Source of the DNA: DASXHZ01 sp036488085
GTDB taxonomy: Bacteria; Acidobacteriota; Thermoanaerobaculia; Gp7-AA8
Direction: 5' to 3'
DNA: 64,000 nucleotides
Assembly (NCBI GenBank): GCA_036488085.1
Contig: DASXHZ010000046.1
Location: forward strand, 95,495-159,494
Below the pieces are notes generated by a model, which was given only the letters and a program-made list of their open reading frames with translations, was not told the DNA's origin and did not search any database. This document shows, piece after piece, positions 26,371 through 35,634 of the stretch. The first letter of the stretch is position 1, and every line of letters begins with the position of its first letter. The position numbers and the translations under genes are program-made.

Positions 26371-26829
26371 TCAAGAAGTGGTGAACGTTCTCTCGTGCCG
26401 CCGCTCGACCGCGCTCATTGCCCACATGACAAAGAAGAAAGCGGCCGGGAAGCCGGTGGCGATCCGAAGGATGTTGGTGCTCTCGCGAAAGCGGAGAAGT
26501 TGGCTGAATCCGTCGACCGCCATCGGAAGCATCGCGATCCACATCATCGCGCGCAGCAGACGCTCATGGATCCATGGCGCGATGAGGAACGCCGCGACGC
26601 CCGCGATCAGGCCGATGTAGATCGCGGTACAGCGCGCGCAGATCGGCATTCGCGTCCCGAAAAGGAAGAGACAGCGGTGCGGGATGCCGTGACAGACGAC
26701 CCGGAACGGCACGCGCCACCAATGCGACGCGCCATGCGCCTCCGCGTAGGTGCAAGCGACCGCCAAAAGCAGGATCACAGCCGCGGCGGTGCCGGCCAGG
26801 ACACCGAGGATGAGCGTCTCGCGCTTCAC
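26371..26829 (-). CDS. DUF2085 membrane protein
   Basis: The 152-aa protein has four or five hydrophobic helices. The family motif CHGIPHRC with CARCTAIYIG is present around residues 50-75; the cysteines and histidine may bind a metal. The GTG start at 26829 overlaps the stop of the upstream membrane protein (GTGA), so the two genes form one unit. Function is unknown. Confidence 0.78.
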   Translation of the reverse strand: MKRETLILGVLAGTAAAVILLLAVACTYAEAHGASHWWRVPFRVVCHGIPHRCLFLFGTRMPICARCTAIYIGLIAGVAAFLIAPWIHERLLRAMMWIAMLPMAVDGFSQLLRFRESTNILRIATGFPAAFFFVMWAMSAVERRHERTFTTS

Positions 26830-27554
26830 TTGCGGAGGCGGTACGCGTACGCGAACGCGTAGGTAGAGACGATCATCGACCAGAAGGCGGTCAGGACGAT
26901 GCCGATGCAGAAGAGGATGACGCCGAGGCTCGCGGCGAAACGGGCGATGAGGTAGATGACGAACGCGATCAGGTAATTCGCGAAGTTGTTCTTGATGAAG
27001 TGGTAGATGCGGCCGAACTCGAACGCGGCGCCGAAGCGCTCTTCCACGGCAGCGAACAGCAACGCGGCCGGGATCCAGAATGAGAACGCGAGGCTGAGCG
27101 GAACGAAGAAACACCAGACGCAGCTCACCATCCCGCCCGCGAAGGCCCGGCTGAGATCGTTCGGATTCGACAGATTGCCGGCGATCGCCGCGGGGATGAC
27201 GAAGGCGCAGGCGATCGCGATCAGCGGGATGACGTAGAACAGTCCGACGAAGAAAAGCCGCAACCCCTCGGCGAAGTACGTGCCGAGATCATCCCATTCG
27301 GGTAACGGCTGCGGATCGTTGGCGACGACGTTGCGGCAGAGGCGCGCGCAGTAGCCGAGGATGAACGGGATGCCGATGAGCATGAATGCGGCGATGTAGA
27401 AGAGACCGCCGATCAGCACCTTCGTTACCCAACGCGGGTCCTGGAATACGAAGGCAAATGGCTGGACGAAATCGTAGCTGCTCGACGTCGGACGCGGAGG
27501 TGGCGGCGGAGGAGGAGGCGGGGGCGGAAGCGGCGTCAGATCGGTGTACGTCAA
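26826..27554 (-). CDS. DUF4013-like membrane protein with polyproline N-terminus
   Basis: The 242-aa protein starts at TTG 27554 and has 11 consecutive prolines at residues 10-20, followed by about five hydrophobic helices and the pattern DFVQPFAFVFQDPRW. The order and topology fit DUF4013 membrane proteins. The proline run should need elongation factor P for translation. It overlaps DUF2085 by four bases. Function is unknown. Confidence 0.75.
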   Translation of the reverse strand: MTYTDLTPLPPPPPPPPPPPRPTSSSYDFVQPFAFVFQDPRWVTKVLIGGLFYIAAFMLIGIPFILGYCARLCRNVVANDPQPLPEWDDLGTYFAEGLRLFFVGLFYVIPLIAIACAFVIPAAIAGNLSNPNDLSRAFAGGMVSCVWCFFVPLSLAFSFWIPAALLFAAVEERFGAAFEFGRIYHFIKNNFANYLIAFVIYLIARFAASLGVILFCIGIVLTAFWSMIVSTYAFAYAYRLRK

Positions 27555-27610
27555 CTCGACAATGAGTTTACTTCCGAGCGGAACAAATCGCGCCGGGAAT
27601 CGTCTTACAG

Positions 27611-28588
27611 TTGCCGGTGCAAGAAGAGCGATTCGACCTGATCGTTGAGGAAGACGAGCGCCCTGGCGGGGTGCCGTACTCCGTCGTCGTTTCGGTCGTC
27701 CTGCACGTCGCCTTCATCATTTTCCTCATCAAGAACATGCACCCGGTCGCGGAGACGAACCTTGCCGCGCCGATCGTCCACTACGTCGAGTTGATGCGGC
27801 AGAACCCGCAGCAGCAGTTCACCGAGGCGCCCGGCGCCAAGATCAAGATGAAGCCGAGCGCCAACGCGCCGATGTCGGACGCGAATCGCAGGGCGGCGTC
27901 GCCGCAGCCGACCGGCGACAGGCTGACGACCCGGCCCGGCGACGATTCCAATCTCTACTCGCCGCCGACGCAGAAACGCGGCGGTCCGCCGCAGCCGCAA
28001 GAGCAGCAGCAACAGCAACCTCAGAATCAGCAAGCCGCACAAGCGCAGGCTGATGCCGCGCAGGCGGCGATGATGGCGCCGCAACCGACTCCGGCGAACT
28101 CGTTCCATCAGCCGGTGCAGAAGGTCGCATCCGCCGGACCGGTCGACTTACGCGCCGCGATCCGCGACGTCGCAAAGTCGCACCCGGTCGGCAACGGCGA
28201 GGGGTTCGACCTCGGCCAGGCGGCCGGCGGCGAAAAGGGCTACACGGCGGAAGCCGGCCCGGTGTCGTTCGAGACGCAGTGGTTCGACTGGGGCGAATAC
28301 GCCGAGAGCATGGTCAGCAAGATTCGGATCAACTGGTACGGCATCATGCCGGAGCTGATCAAGACCGGCCTCAAAGGCGTCGTCACGATCCGCATCACGA
28401 TTCATCGCGACGGCCGCATCAGCGACATCACGATCCTCAAGAGCAGCGGCGTGCCGCCGTACGACAACGCGGCGGTGAAAGCGCTCGAAGCCTCTTCCGC
28501 CCTCAAGCAGCTTCCGGCCGACTTCCCGAAAGACAGCGAGCGCGTGACCTTCATGTTCTATTACAACATGGAGATCCCGGGGCGGTAA
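27611..28588 (+). CDS. TonB-like energy-transducer protein
   Basis: The 325-aa protein has a single N-terminal membrane anchor (about residues 21-40, PYSVVVSVVLHVAFIIFLI), a Pro/Gln-rich linker (QEQQQQQPQNQQ) and a C-terminal TonB domain (about 245-325, ending FMFYYNMEIPGR). TonB couples the proton-motive force to outer-membrane receptors through ExbB/ExbD, which are not in this window. The start is TTG 27611; GTG 27617 is an alternative. It lies a few bases before a VanZ-like gene. Confidence 0.82.
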   Translation: MPVQEERFDLIVEEDERPGGVPYSVVVSVVLHVAFIIFLIKNMHPVAETNLAAPIVHYVELMRQNPQQQFTEAPGAKIKMKPSANAPMSDANRRAASPQPTGDRLTTRPGDDSNLYSPPTQKRGGPPQPQEQQQQQPQNQQAAQAQADAAQAAMMAPQPTPANSFHQPVQKVASAGPVDLRAAIRDVAKSHPVGNGEGFDLGQAAGGEKGYTAEAGPVSFETQWFDWGEYAESMVSKIRINWYGIMPELIKTGLKGVVTIRITIHRDGRISDITILKSSGVPPYDNAAVKALEASSALKQLPADFPKDSERVTFMFYYNMEIPGR

Positions 28589-28598
28589 CCTAGCCGCC

Positions 28599-29060
28599 GT
28601 GCAACTCGTCCTTCGCCGTCCGATCACGATCCTGCTGCTGATTGCGGTCACTGTTGCGATCGGCGCGCTGACGACTTCGATCACGGGGAAGAGCTACTCG
28701 AAGGTCGATCCGATTCCGTTCGAGGATCTGCGGCATCTCGCGCATCGGCTGGAGCACAAGCCGATGGCGACGACGACGCTGTCCATCATCGTGATGCCGG
28801 TCATCGCGAACGTGATGCTGTTTCTACCGTGGGGCTTCCTGATGTTCATCACGCTCTACAGCGTCGACCGGCCGACGGTGCAGACGTACGTCCTCACGAT
28901 TCTCCTCGGCATTTCCTTCTCCACCGCCATCGAGGCGGTGCAGTACTTTCTCCCCGCGCGCGTCGCCGACGTGAACGACATCATCTGGAACAGCGCCGGA
29001 ACGCTCCTCGGCGCTGTCCTAGGACACGCGCGCCTGCGGCTGCGATTCGAGTTCGAGTAG
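28599..29060 (+). CDS. VanZ-like membrane protein
   Basis: The 153-aa protein has four hydrophobic helices, with NVMLFLPWGFLM and a conserved FSTAIEAVQYFLPARVADVND motif (read in part) at the third and fourth helix. This is characteristic of the VanZ family, known for teicoplanin resistance and other envelope-linked roles. A GTG start at 28599 fits. It lies 11 bases after the TonB-like gene and probably shares its mRNA. Confidence 0.85.
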   Translation: MQLVLRRPITILLLIAVTVAIGALTTSITGKSYSKVDPIPFEDLRHLAHRLEHKPMATTTLSIIVMPVIANVMLFLPWGFLMFITLYSVDRPTVQTYVLTILLGISFSTAIEAVQYFLPARVADVNDIIWNSAGTLLGAVLGHARLRLRFEFE

Positions 29061-29093
29061 CGGCGTTATACTTCCGCCCTCTCTCTCATTGCC

Positions 29094-30743
29094 ATGCTTC
29101 CCGAATTGAAGGCGATCGAGCCGCGTCTGAAGCAAATCCTCTATGGCGCCGTGGAGCACGTGCAGGCGACGAAGGCGGCGTTGTACCTGCCGGCGACGAA
29201 TGACCTGACGGAGAAGATGTTCGAGGTCGTGACGTCGTACCAGTTCGCCGATCTTGAACGCCGCGTCGTCCGCGCGTCGGACGACCTGGTCGACCGGCTC
29301 ACGGTGAAACGCGCGCCGTTTTTCGTGAACGGGCTTGGGAGCGACCAACGCTTCTCGGAGATGCTGTTCCGCCAGAGCACCGATCGCATGCTCGCGACGC
29401 CGCTCTTCGCCCGCGGACGCCTCATCGGCTTCATCGACATGCGCGATAAGGCGGGAAAGCGGCCGTTCGAGTCGCCCGACATCCTCGCCGCATCGAAGAT
29501 CGCCGACGAGCTGCTGCACTTCCTCGGCACGCAGAATCTCTTCGGCCTCGCACCGATCAAGCTGGTCGACGAACCGCCGCAACGCGTCGAGACTTCGGCT
29601 CCGCTTCCGAACGTGATGCCGCGCGCGCCGCAGCCGCCGATGCAAGGCCGCGGCGAGCTCTCGCCGCAGGCGATACATACGATCACGGCGGCGCGCGACA
29701 CGATGGCGAAACGCCAGCTCGCACACGTCACCGGCAAACGCGTCCTGACCGACCGCGATCTCGAGGTCGTGCGGCTCCTGCTGCCGGCCGCGATCGCGGT
29801 TCCCGGCGCGGTCCTCGCCTGCTTCAGCGCCATCGGCCACGTGAACAATCCGCAGTCGATCGTCGCGATCGCCACGGTGATGGACGACGCGATGGAGATG
29901 CTGCAGTCGCACCTCCAGGAGTGGCTCAAGCGCGCGAATCAGCCGCACATGACGACGCGCCCGCAGCTCGTCTATCCGTTCGGCGTGCAGGTCGTGCCGA
30001 TCACCGCCGCTGCGGTCTCGACGATCCTCAGCGCGCCGGTGAATGCGCAGAGCGTCGAGGGGCTGGTGCTCACGGTGGCGTTCGAGCGGACGCCGGAATC
30101 GCAGGCGCAGCGCGCGCTGCACATCTTCCTGCGCCAGATCGAGAGCTCGATCGAGTCGGCGATCGCGGCGACCGGCGGACGCAACGACCGGCAGGTGATC
30201 GCGGAGTTTCTCCTCGAGCCCGACTTCCAGCGCTTCCCCGACCTCATCGATCACTCGCGGCAGGTGTCGTCGATCGCCCAGAGATTCGCGATCACGCTCG
30301 ACGTTCCGCCGACGCAGGTGGAGACGATCCGCATCGCGGCGCTGGTGCATGACGTCGGCCTTCGCCTCCTCGACTACGACCGCCTCTACCGCCGCTCGAA
30401 TCTGACGGCGGACGAGATGCGCGCGCTCGCCGAGCATCCGATCGTCGGCGCCGCGCTGGTCGAGCCGCTCCTCGGTCCCGAGGTGGCGCAGGCGGTGCTG
30501 CGGCACCACGAGCGCGTCGACGGGAAGGGATATCCGAGCCGGATGCCAGGCGCGCAGATTCCGCTCGCATCGAAGATCATCCAGATTGCCGATGCGTGGG
30601 TGGCGATGACGTCGGCGACGTCGTACCAGCAGTCGGTGCAGCGCGAGCAGGCGGTGAAGAAATTGCGCGAAGGCGCCGGGACGCAGTTCGACGCCGACCT
30701 CGTGACGCGCTTCGCTGCCGCACTCGCGCAGTTGGGCGCGTGA
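29094..30743 (+). CDS. GAF and HD-GYP-like phosphodiesterase protein
   Basis: The 549-aa protein has an N-terminal GAF-like domain (residues about 5-150), a middle region of unknown fold and a C-terminal HD-GYP domain. The HD pair is His419-Asp420 (LVHDVG), and the family motif is HHERVDGKGYP at 471-481. HD-GYP enzymes hydrolyse cyclic di-GMP. Because the HHE and GYP motifs are kept, activity is plausible. The motif is shared with cell-cycle and motility signalling proteins. Confidence 0.87.
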   Translation: MLPELKAIEPRLKQILYGAVEHVQATKAALYLPATNDLTEKMFEVVTSYQFADLERRVVRASDDLVDRLTVKRAPFFVNGLGSDQRFSEMLFRQSTDRMLATPLFARGRLIGFIDMRDKAGKRPFESPDILAASKIADELLHFLGTQNLFGLAPIKLVDEPPQRVETSAPLPNVMPRAPQPPMQGRGELSPQAIHTITAARDTMAKRQLAHVTGKRVLTDRDLEVVRLLLPAAIAVPGAVLACFSAIGHVNNPQSIVAIATVMDDAMEMLQSHLQEWLKRANQPHMTTRPQLVYPFGVQVVPITAAAVSTILSAPVNAQSVEGLVLTVAFERTPESQAQRALHIFLRQIESSIESAIAATGGRNDRQVIAEFLLEPDFQRFPDLIDHSRQVSSIAQRFAITLDVPPTQVETIRIAALVHDVGLRLLDYDRLYRRSNLTADEMRALAEHPIVGAALVEPLLGPEVAQAVLRHHERVDGKGYPSRMPGAQIPLASKIIQIADAWVAMTSATSYQQSVQREQAVKKLREGAGTQFDADLVTRFAAALAQLGA

Positions 30744-31903
30744 CGCGTCTCCGCGACCAGCTCCGGAGGCAGCCGGCGGCCGCCTGGATCCTCTACGGCG
30801 GCACGTTCGTGAACCGCTTCGGCTCGTTCGTGATGCCGATGCTCGCTATCTTCCTGACGCGCCGCGGGTATTCGGCGCCGCAGGCCGGCTTCGCGATCGG
30901 TTGCTACGGTTTCGGCCTGGTCGTGGCGTCGGCGGCCGGAGGACATCTCGCGGACCGCATCGGACGGCGCAACACGATCGTCCTCTCGATGTTCTCGTCG
31001 GCCGCCGCAATGCTGGCGCTGTCGCAGGCGCACAGCTATTCGTCGATCGTCATCCTCGCGGTCTTCGCGGGGGCGACGACGGAGATGTACCGCCCGGCAA
31101 GCCATGCGCTCATCGGCGACATCGTGCCGCCCGAAGACCGCGTCATCGGTTTCTCGCTTTACCGCTTCGCCGTGAATCTCGGATTCGCGTTCGGTCCGGC
31201 CACGGCCGGCTTCCTCGCGAACCGTTCGTTCTTCCTCATCTTCGCGGCGGACGCCGCGACGTCAGTCGCCTACGGAATCATCGCGATCTTCGCGCTGCCG
31301 CAGGGACTGCGCACCTATTCAAAGGATGAACGGGCCGGCGAGGCGGTACGGACCGCGATGCGCGACTCGCGCGTCGTAGCGTTCCTCGCGGCGGCCATCC
31401 TCGCATCCACCGTCGACTTCCAGATGGGATCGACGTTCGCGCTGCACGTGACGCGCGACGGCTTCTCGGCGGCGACGTACGGAGGGCTGCTCGCGATCAA
31501 CGGCGTGATGATCATCCTCTTCGAGCTGATCATCACGTCGCGCATCCAGCGAATGGACCCGCGCCCCGTGATCGCGATCGGCTACGCGCTGAACGGCATC
31601 GGCTTCGCCCTCACGGGACTCGCGCACACAGTTCCAGCGCTCGCGGCGACCGTCGTCGTCTGGACGACCGCGGAGATGCTCTACTCGCCGATGGGCGGCG
31701 CGCACATGACCGAGCTCGCGCCGGAGCGGTACCGCGGCCGCTATATGGGTCTGCTCGTGACGACGTGGTCGCTCGGGATGATGATCGGCCCCACCCTCGG
31801 GACGATTCTCTTCGAGCAACACGAGGCGATCCTCTGGTCGTCGTGCGCTGTGCTGGGCGTCGTCTCGGCGGCGTTGGTGATGTCGAAGAAGCGGGCAGGC
31901 TGA
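30740..31903 (+). CDS. MFS transporter
   Basis: The 387-aa protein has 12 hydrophobic helices and the signature GGHLADRIGRRNTIVLS (read in part) between helices 2 and 3, which is motif A of the major facilitator superfamily. Its N-terminus is TRLRDQLRRQPAAAWILYGG. The GTG start overlaps the upstream stop (GTGA). The substrate is unknown, but drug or sugar efflux families of 12 helices are typical. It ends in a hairpin shared with the convergent gene. Confidence 0.87.
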   Translation: MTRLRDQLRRQPAAAWILYGGTFVNRFGSFVMPMLAIFLTRRGYSAPQAGFAIGCYGFGLVVASAAGGHLADRIGRRNTIVLSMFSSAAAMLALSQAHSYSSIVILAVFAGATTEMYRPASHALIGDIVPPEDRVIGFSLYRFAVNLGFAFGPATAGFLANRSFFLIFAADAATSVAYGIIAIFALPQGLRTYSKDERAGEAVRTAMRDSRVVAFLAAAILASTVDFQMGSTFALHVTRDGFSAATYGGLLAINGVMIILFELIITSRIQRMDPRPVIAIGYALNGIGFALTGLAHTVPALAATVVVWTTAEMLYSPMGGAHMTELAPERYRGRYMGLLVTTWSLGMMIGPTLGTILFEQHEAILWSSCAVLGVVSAALVMSKKRAG

Positions 31904-31913
31904 GAGCCTGCCC
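31893..31913. terminator. Shared hairpin at convergent gene ends
   Basis: GGGCAGGCT (31893-31901) pairs with AGCCTGCCC (31905-31913), loop GAG. It overlaps the MFS stop and touches the DUF1501 stop. There is no T-run. Transcripts from both strands would fold it. Confidence 0.6.
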
Positions 31914-33143
31914 CTACACAACAACGCCGCGCCACTTCGCGGATGAAACGTCGTACCCCGGGAAGACGCTCTTCAGCGCCCCGACGCCGAGTTGCTTCGT
32001 CAGCAGCTCGCCGAAGACGTCGCGGAAGTCGGTGGTGATGGCGAGGTCGCGGTTCTCGTAGAGCTGCTGGGAGTTGAGGCCGGGCCACTTGCCGTAAACC
32101 TTGCCGCCCTTCACGCCGCCGCCAAGCACGAGCATCACGTTCGCGTGGCCGTGGTCGGTGCCGCGGTTGCCGTTCTCGCGAACGGTGCGGCCGAATTCGG
32201 ACATCGTCACTAGGACGACGTCGCCCATGCGCGAACCGAGGTCTTTCGTGAACGCCGCGATGGCGTCGGAGAAGTTGCGGAGGTTGTTCGCGAGCTGTCC
32301 CTGCGCGCCGCCTTCGCCGGCGTGCGTGTCCCAGCCGCTGACGTCGGTGAACGCGATCTCGAGCCCGACGTTCGACTTGATGAGCTGCGCGATCTGTTTG
32401 AGCGAATTGCCGAGCGGATTGCTCGGATAGACGGCGCCGTTCTCCGGCTGCAGTTTCTGCGGGTCGGCGGACTTGAGGATCTTCGCCGCCTCGAACGACT
32501 CCTTCGCGGTGCCGCCGAGCGCGCCCGCCACGGCGTCGGAGTACATCGACTCGAACGACGTCTGCACCTGATTGCTGGCGGCGCCGGCACGGATGCCGAA
32601 CTGCGCGAGGTTCTGCATCGCGACCGCGCCGCCGGCGCCGCTCAGAATGCGCGGCAGCGCGGGACCGAGGGCGACGGCGCGGAGGGGCGACGCTTCCTTC
32701 TCGCTCTTCGAGGCGATGGCGCGGGCGAGAAAGCCGTCTTCCGTCGACTTCACGCCGGGCGTGCCGGATTCCATGAAGTCCTGCGCGTCGAAGTGAGAGC
32801 GCGTGACGTCAGGGCTGCCGACCGCATGTACGACCGCGAGCGACTTGTCCTTGAAATATGGCGCGATCGACGCGAGCGACGGGTGCGCGCCGAAGAAGCC
32901 GTCGAGATCGACGACCTGATCGCGCGGCACGGCGATGGTCGGCCGCGCGTCGTAGTACGCCTTCTCGCCATACGGCACGATGACGTTGAGGCCGTCGACG
33001 GCGCCCCGCTGGAAGATCGCGACGAGGGTCTTCTTCCCTTTCGTCGTCGCGGCGTCCGCCATCCGGACGAATACGTTGGGCAACAGTCCGCCCGCGAAGA
33101 GCGCGAGGCCGGAGGATTTGAAGAATGTTCTACGGTCGATCAT
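31914..33143 (-). CDS. DUF1501 protein with Tat signal
   Basis: The 409-aa protein begins MIDRRTFFKSSGLALFAGG, a twin-arginine signal (RRTFF). It belongs to the DUF1501 family, related to sulfatase/phosphatase folds (alkaline phosphatase superfamily), with the motif GWDTHAGEGG and MSEFGRTVRENGNRGTDHGH (read in parts). The family is usually coupled to DUF1800 in a two-gene unit, as here. Its export by the Tat route implies folding with a cofactor in the cytoplasm. The enzyme activity is unknown. Confidence 0.88.
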   Translation of the reverse strand: MIDRRTFFKSSGLALFAGGLLPNVFVRMADAATTKGKKTLVAIFQRGAVDGLNVIVPYGEKAYYDARPTIAVPRDQVVDLDGFFGAHPSLASIAPYFKDKSLAVVHAVGSPDVTRSHFDAQDFMESGTPGVKSTEDGFLARAIASKSEKEASPLRAVALGPALPRILSGAGGAVAMQNLAQFGIRAGAASNQVQTSFESMYSDAVAGALGGTAKESFEAAKILKSADPQKLQPENGAVYPSNPLGNSLKQIAQLIKSNVGLEIAFTDVSGWDTHAGEGGAQGQLANNLRNFSDAIAAFTKDLGSRMGDVVLVTMSEFGRTVRENGNRGTDHGHANVMLVLGGGVKGGKVYGKWPGLNSQQLYENRDLAITTDFRDVFGELLTKQLGVGALKSVFPGYDVSSAKWRGVVV

Positions 33144-33150
33144 GGGAGTC

Positions 33151-34788
33151 TCACTGTCTTTGAAATTCGGGCGATCCCAAAATCAGCGCGGCGACCGTCG
33201 GGATCTGGGTGTTGTCCCACGGATCCTCGGTCGGCGCCTTGCGCTCGACGATGCGTGACTTGATCGTCTTGCGCGTGGCGTCGCTGATCTCGCCGCCGGT
33301 AATCGCGACGGCGAGCGCGTCGACTGACTTGTTCGCATCAGCCGCCGCCTCGGCGGGAATGAGCGATACGACGTCGGCGTGCACGCCCGGCATCTTGTTG
33401 GACGCGAGCGCGAGGGCGAAGTTCAGCCGCGCGAGAAGCGCGCCGGTGTTGATCCACGCGCTCGCCTTCTCCGAATAGCCGGTCGGAGGCTGCGCGCCGT
33501 AGAGCGGCTCGCCCATCTGCTGCAGCGAACGCGCGAGCGGCATCGGGTCGTCGAGACGCCCGCCGATGGCGCGAACAGCCGACGCCACGTATTCGAACGG
33601 CGACTTCACCTTCGCGTCGTAGTCCTTACGGTCCCAGAACTCCGGGCTGTCGATGACCGCCTTCACGGTCTGGCGCAGATCGCCGTCGGTATCAAGGAAA
33701 CGTTTCGCGACGCGGTTGACGAGCGCCGGCGGCGGATCGTCGGCCACGAGGCGCTGGCAGAGCTCATAGGCGATGTGATGGGCGGTCGCGGGCTGGTGCG
33801 CGAGGATGTGGATCATCCGCTCCCCTTCCTCCATCCCTCCACCGGGGAAGAAGTGAACGCCGAGGACCGTCTTCGAGCCGGCGTCGTGAAGCGCGGGACG
33901 GAAGACGAAGCGCGCGTCGCCTTGCTGCGGACGCGTCAGCGACCAGCCGGTGAAGACGCGCGCCAGCTCGGTGACGTCCTTCTGCGTATAGCCGCCGTCG
34001 ACGCCGAGGGTGTGGAGCTCCATGATCTCGCGCGCGTAGTTCTCATTGAGGCCGCCGCGGTTCGCGTTCTTCGGCATCGCCATTTGCATGAAACGCTGCG
34101 CGCGTTGCGGACGGTTCTCCGGCGCGGCGACGGAGCGCGCGTTGTCGAGGTAGATGAGCATTGCCGGCGACTTCGCGGTCGCCATCAGCAGGTCCTCGAA
34201 GCGTCCCCAAATGTGCGGGCGGATGACGTCGCGCTCGTAGCTGGTCAGCAGGAAGCGATCGATTTGCTTGCCGGAAAAGACATTGAAGTGGTTGAACCAG
34301 AAGTCGACCATCACCTCGTTGAGCTGGCGGTCGGAGTCGACGGCGCGGATGAGACGCTGCGCCATCAGCTCCTGGACCACCCGCTGGGGGCGCTTGTCGA
34401 GCGGAATCTCTTTCCGCATCTCGGCAAGCATCGCCTTTTCATCCACTGCCGCCCCGTCCTTCGCCGCCTCTTTCGCTTCCTTGCGCGCCTCGAGGATCGG
34501 CTTGTAGTACGTGCTGAGGATTTCGGAGTCGCTCATCTTGAGCGTCGGATAGCCGGCGAGACGCGCCTCGACGTCGCGGTCGGGGATCGCTTCGGGATGG
34601 AGCTGCTGCGCGATCCAAACGTCGACGCCGTCCTTCAGGACGCGGTCGATGTCGCCGGGTCGCGGGCCGAATGCGAGGCGATTGAGCGCGTGCTGCGCAC
34701 GCTCGCGGTCGGTGAGATTCTTGTCAGTTCCGGTGAACGTCACGAGCACGAGGAGCAGCGTCGCGCCCGCAAGGAGTTTGCGTTTCAT
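33151..34788 (-). CDS. DUF1800 protein, exported
   Basis: The 545-aa protein has a Sec signal peptide (MKRKLLAGATLLLVLVTFTG). DUF1800 family motifs are present: ALNRLAFGPRPGD, MVDFWFNHFNVFSGK, the NYAREIMELHTLGVDGGYTQKD motif (read in parts) and DSPEFWDRKDYD. It lies seven bases upstream of DUF1501. The pair is common in Planctomycetota, Verrucomicrobiota and Acidobacteriota; function is unknown. Confidence 0.88.
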   Translation of the reverse strand: MKRKLLAGATLLLVLVTFTGTDKNLTDRERAQHALNRLAFGPRPGDIDRVLKDGVDVWIAQQLHPEAIPDRDVEARLAGYPTLKMSDSEILSTYYKPILEARKEAKEAAKDGAAVDEKAMLAEMRKEIPLDKRPQRVVQELMAQRLIRAVDSDRQLNEVMVDFWFNHFNVFSGKQIDRFLLTSYERDVIRPHIWGRFEDLLMATAKSPAMLIYLDNARSVAAPENRPQRAQRFMQMAMPKNANRGGLNENYAREIMELHTLGVDGGYTQKDVTELARVFTGWSLTRPQQGDARFVFRPALHDAGSKTVLGVHFFPGGGMEEGERMIHILAHQPATAHHIAYELCQRLVADDPPPALVNRVAKRFLDTDGDLRQTVKAVIDSPEFWDRKDYDAKVKSPFEYVASAVRAIGGRLDDPMPLARSLQQMGEPLYGAQPPTGYSEKASAWINTGALLARLNFALALASNKMPGVHADVVSLIPAEAAADANKSVDALAVAITGGEISDATRKTIKSRIVERKAPTEDPWDNTQIPTVAALILGSPEFQRQ

Positions 34789-34818
34789 GTCTCTTGGACG
34801 GTTTACGCGACTCCACGT

Positions 34819-35634
34819 TTACCGTTGAAGATTGGGAACCAACCAACCGTCGATCGTCCGCGCGTCGAAACCGAAGAGCTCGCGGACGACTTCGGTACGC
34901 ATGACTTCGCCCGGTGTGGCGTCGCGCGCGATACGGCCATCGCGCATGACGAGCATCCGGTCGCTGTACGCGGCCGCCCAGTTCAGGTCGTGCGAGGCAA
35001 ACACGACGGTGCTGTTGGTGCGATCGACGATGTCGCGCAGGAGACGGGAGAACTGCTGCACGTGCGCGACGTCGAGCGCCGCGAACGGCTCGTCGAGGAG
35101 GATGAGACGCGGGGCGCCGGCGAGGACGCGGGCGAGGAAGACACGCTTCCGCTCGCCGCCGCTCATCTCGTCGAGAAAGCGCGCGCCAAGGTACGAGGCA
35201 TCGCAGAGCGCGAGCGCCTTCTCGGCTTCTGCGTAGTCCTCCTCCGACTCGAAAGCGAAACGGCTGAGATACGGCGCACGGCCGGAGACGACGACGTCGA
35301 TCGCACGCATGGCGAACACGTCTTCCGTCTCCTGCGGCAGGTAGCCGACCCGGCGCGCGTACTCCTTCGCGGTCCAGTCGTTGCGGTCATCCAGCACGAC
35401 CTCGCCGCGTTGCGGCGCGATGACGCGCGCGATGAGCTTCAGGAGCGTCGACTTGCCGGAGCCATTCGGACCGGCAAGCGCGATCAGCGCACCGCCGTCG
35501 CCCACGTGCAGCGAGACGTCGTTTACGCCTCTGTGTGGCGCCGCCGACTCGGCGGCGTCGGCGTCGGGATGCATTCGCCGCCGAGTCGGCGGCGCCACAC
35601 CATACGCATACGAGACGTTCTCGACGCGCAACAT
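34819..35634 (-). CDS. ABC transporter ATPase (BtuD/FecE-like) with in-frame repeat insertion
   Basis: The 271-aa ATPase has Walker A GPNGSGKST at 55-63, Gln101 (Q-loop), signature MSGGE at 157-161 and Walker B ILLDEP at 178-183. The overall pattern matches cobalamin/Fe-siderophore importer ATPases. Residues 12-34 (APPTRRRMHPDADAAESAAP in part) are not family-like and are encoded by a perfect 25-bp inverted repeat lying between the first and second beta strand. It overlaps the permease gene by one base. The ATPase core is intact, so it may still be active. Confidence 0.9.
   Translation of the reverse strand: MLRVENVSYAYGVAPPTRRRMHPDADAAESAAPHRGVNDVSLHVGDGGALIALAGPNGSGKSTLLKLIARVIAPQRGEVVLDDRNDWTAKEYARRVGYLPQETEDVFAMRAIDVVVSGRAPYLSRFAFESEEDYAEAEKALALCDASYLGARFLDEMSGGERKRVFLARVLAGAPRLILLDEPFAALDVAHVQQFSRLLRDIVDRTNSTVVFASHDLNWAAAYSDRMLVMRDGRIARDATPGEVMRTEVVRELFGFDARTIDGWLVPNLQR
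35533..35600. repeat. Perfect 25-bp inverted repeat inside the ABC ATPase gene
   Basis: The left arm 35533-35557 begins GTGTGGCGCCGCC and is exactly complementary to the right arm 35576-35600. The 18-base loop is 35558-35575. It is in frame in the ABC ATPase gene. The central palindrome GCCGAGTCGGC also occurs at 48031-48052 within rimO, where 22 bases are identical. Confidence 0.93.

Noticed and set aside
33151..34788. DUF1501/DUF1800 as a novel system
   Set aside because: The pair is a known, widespread combination, though of unknown function.
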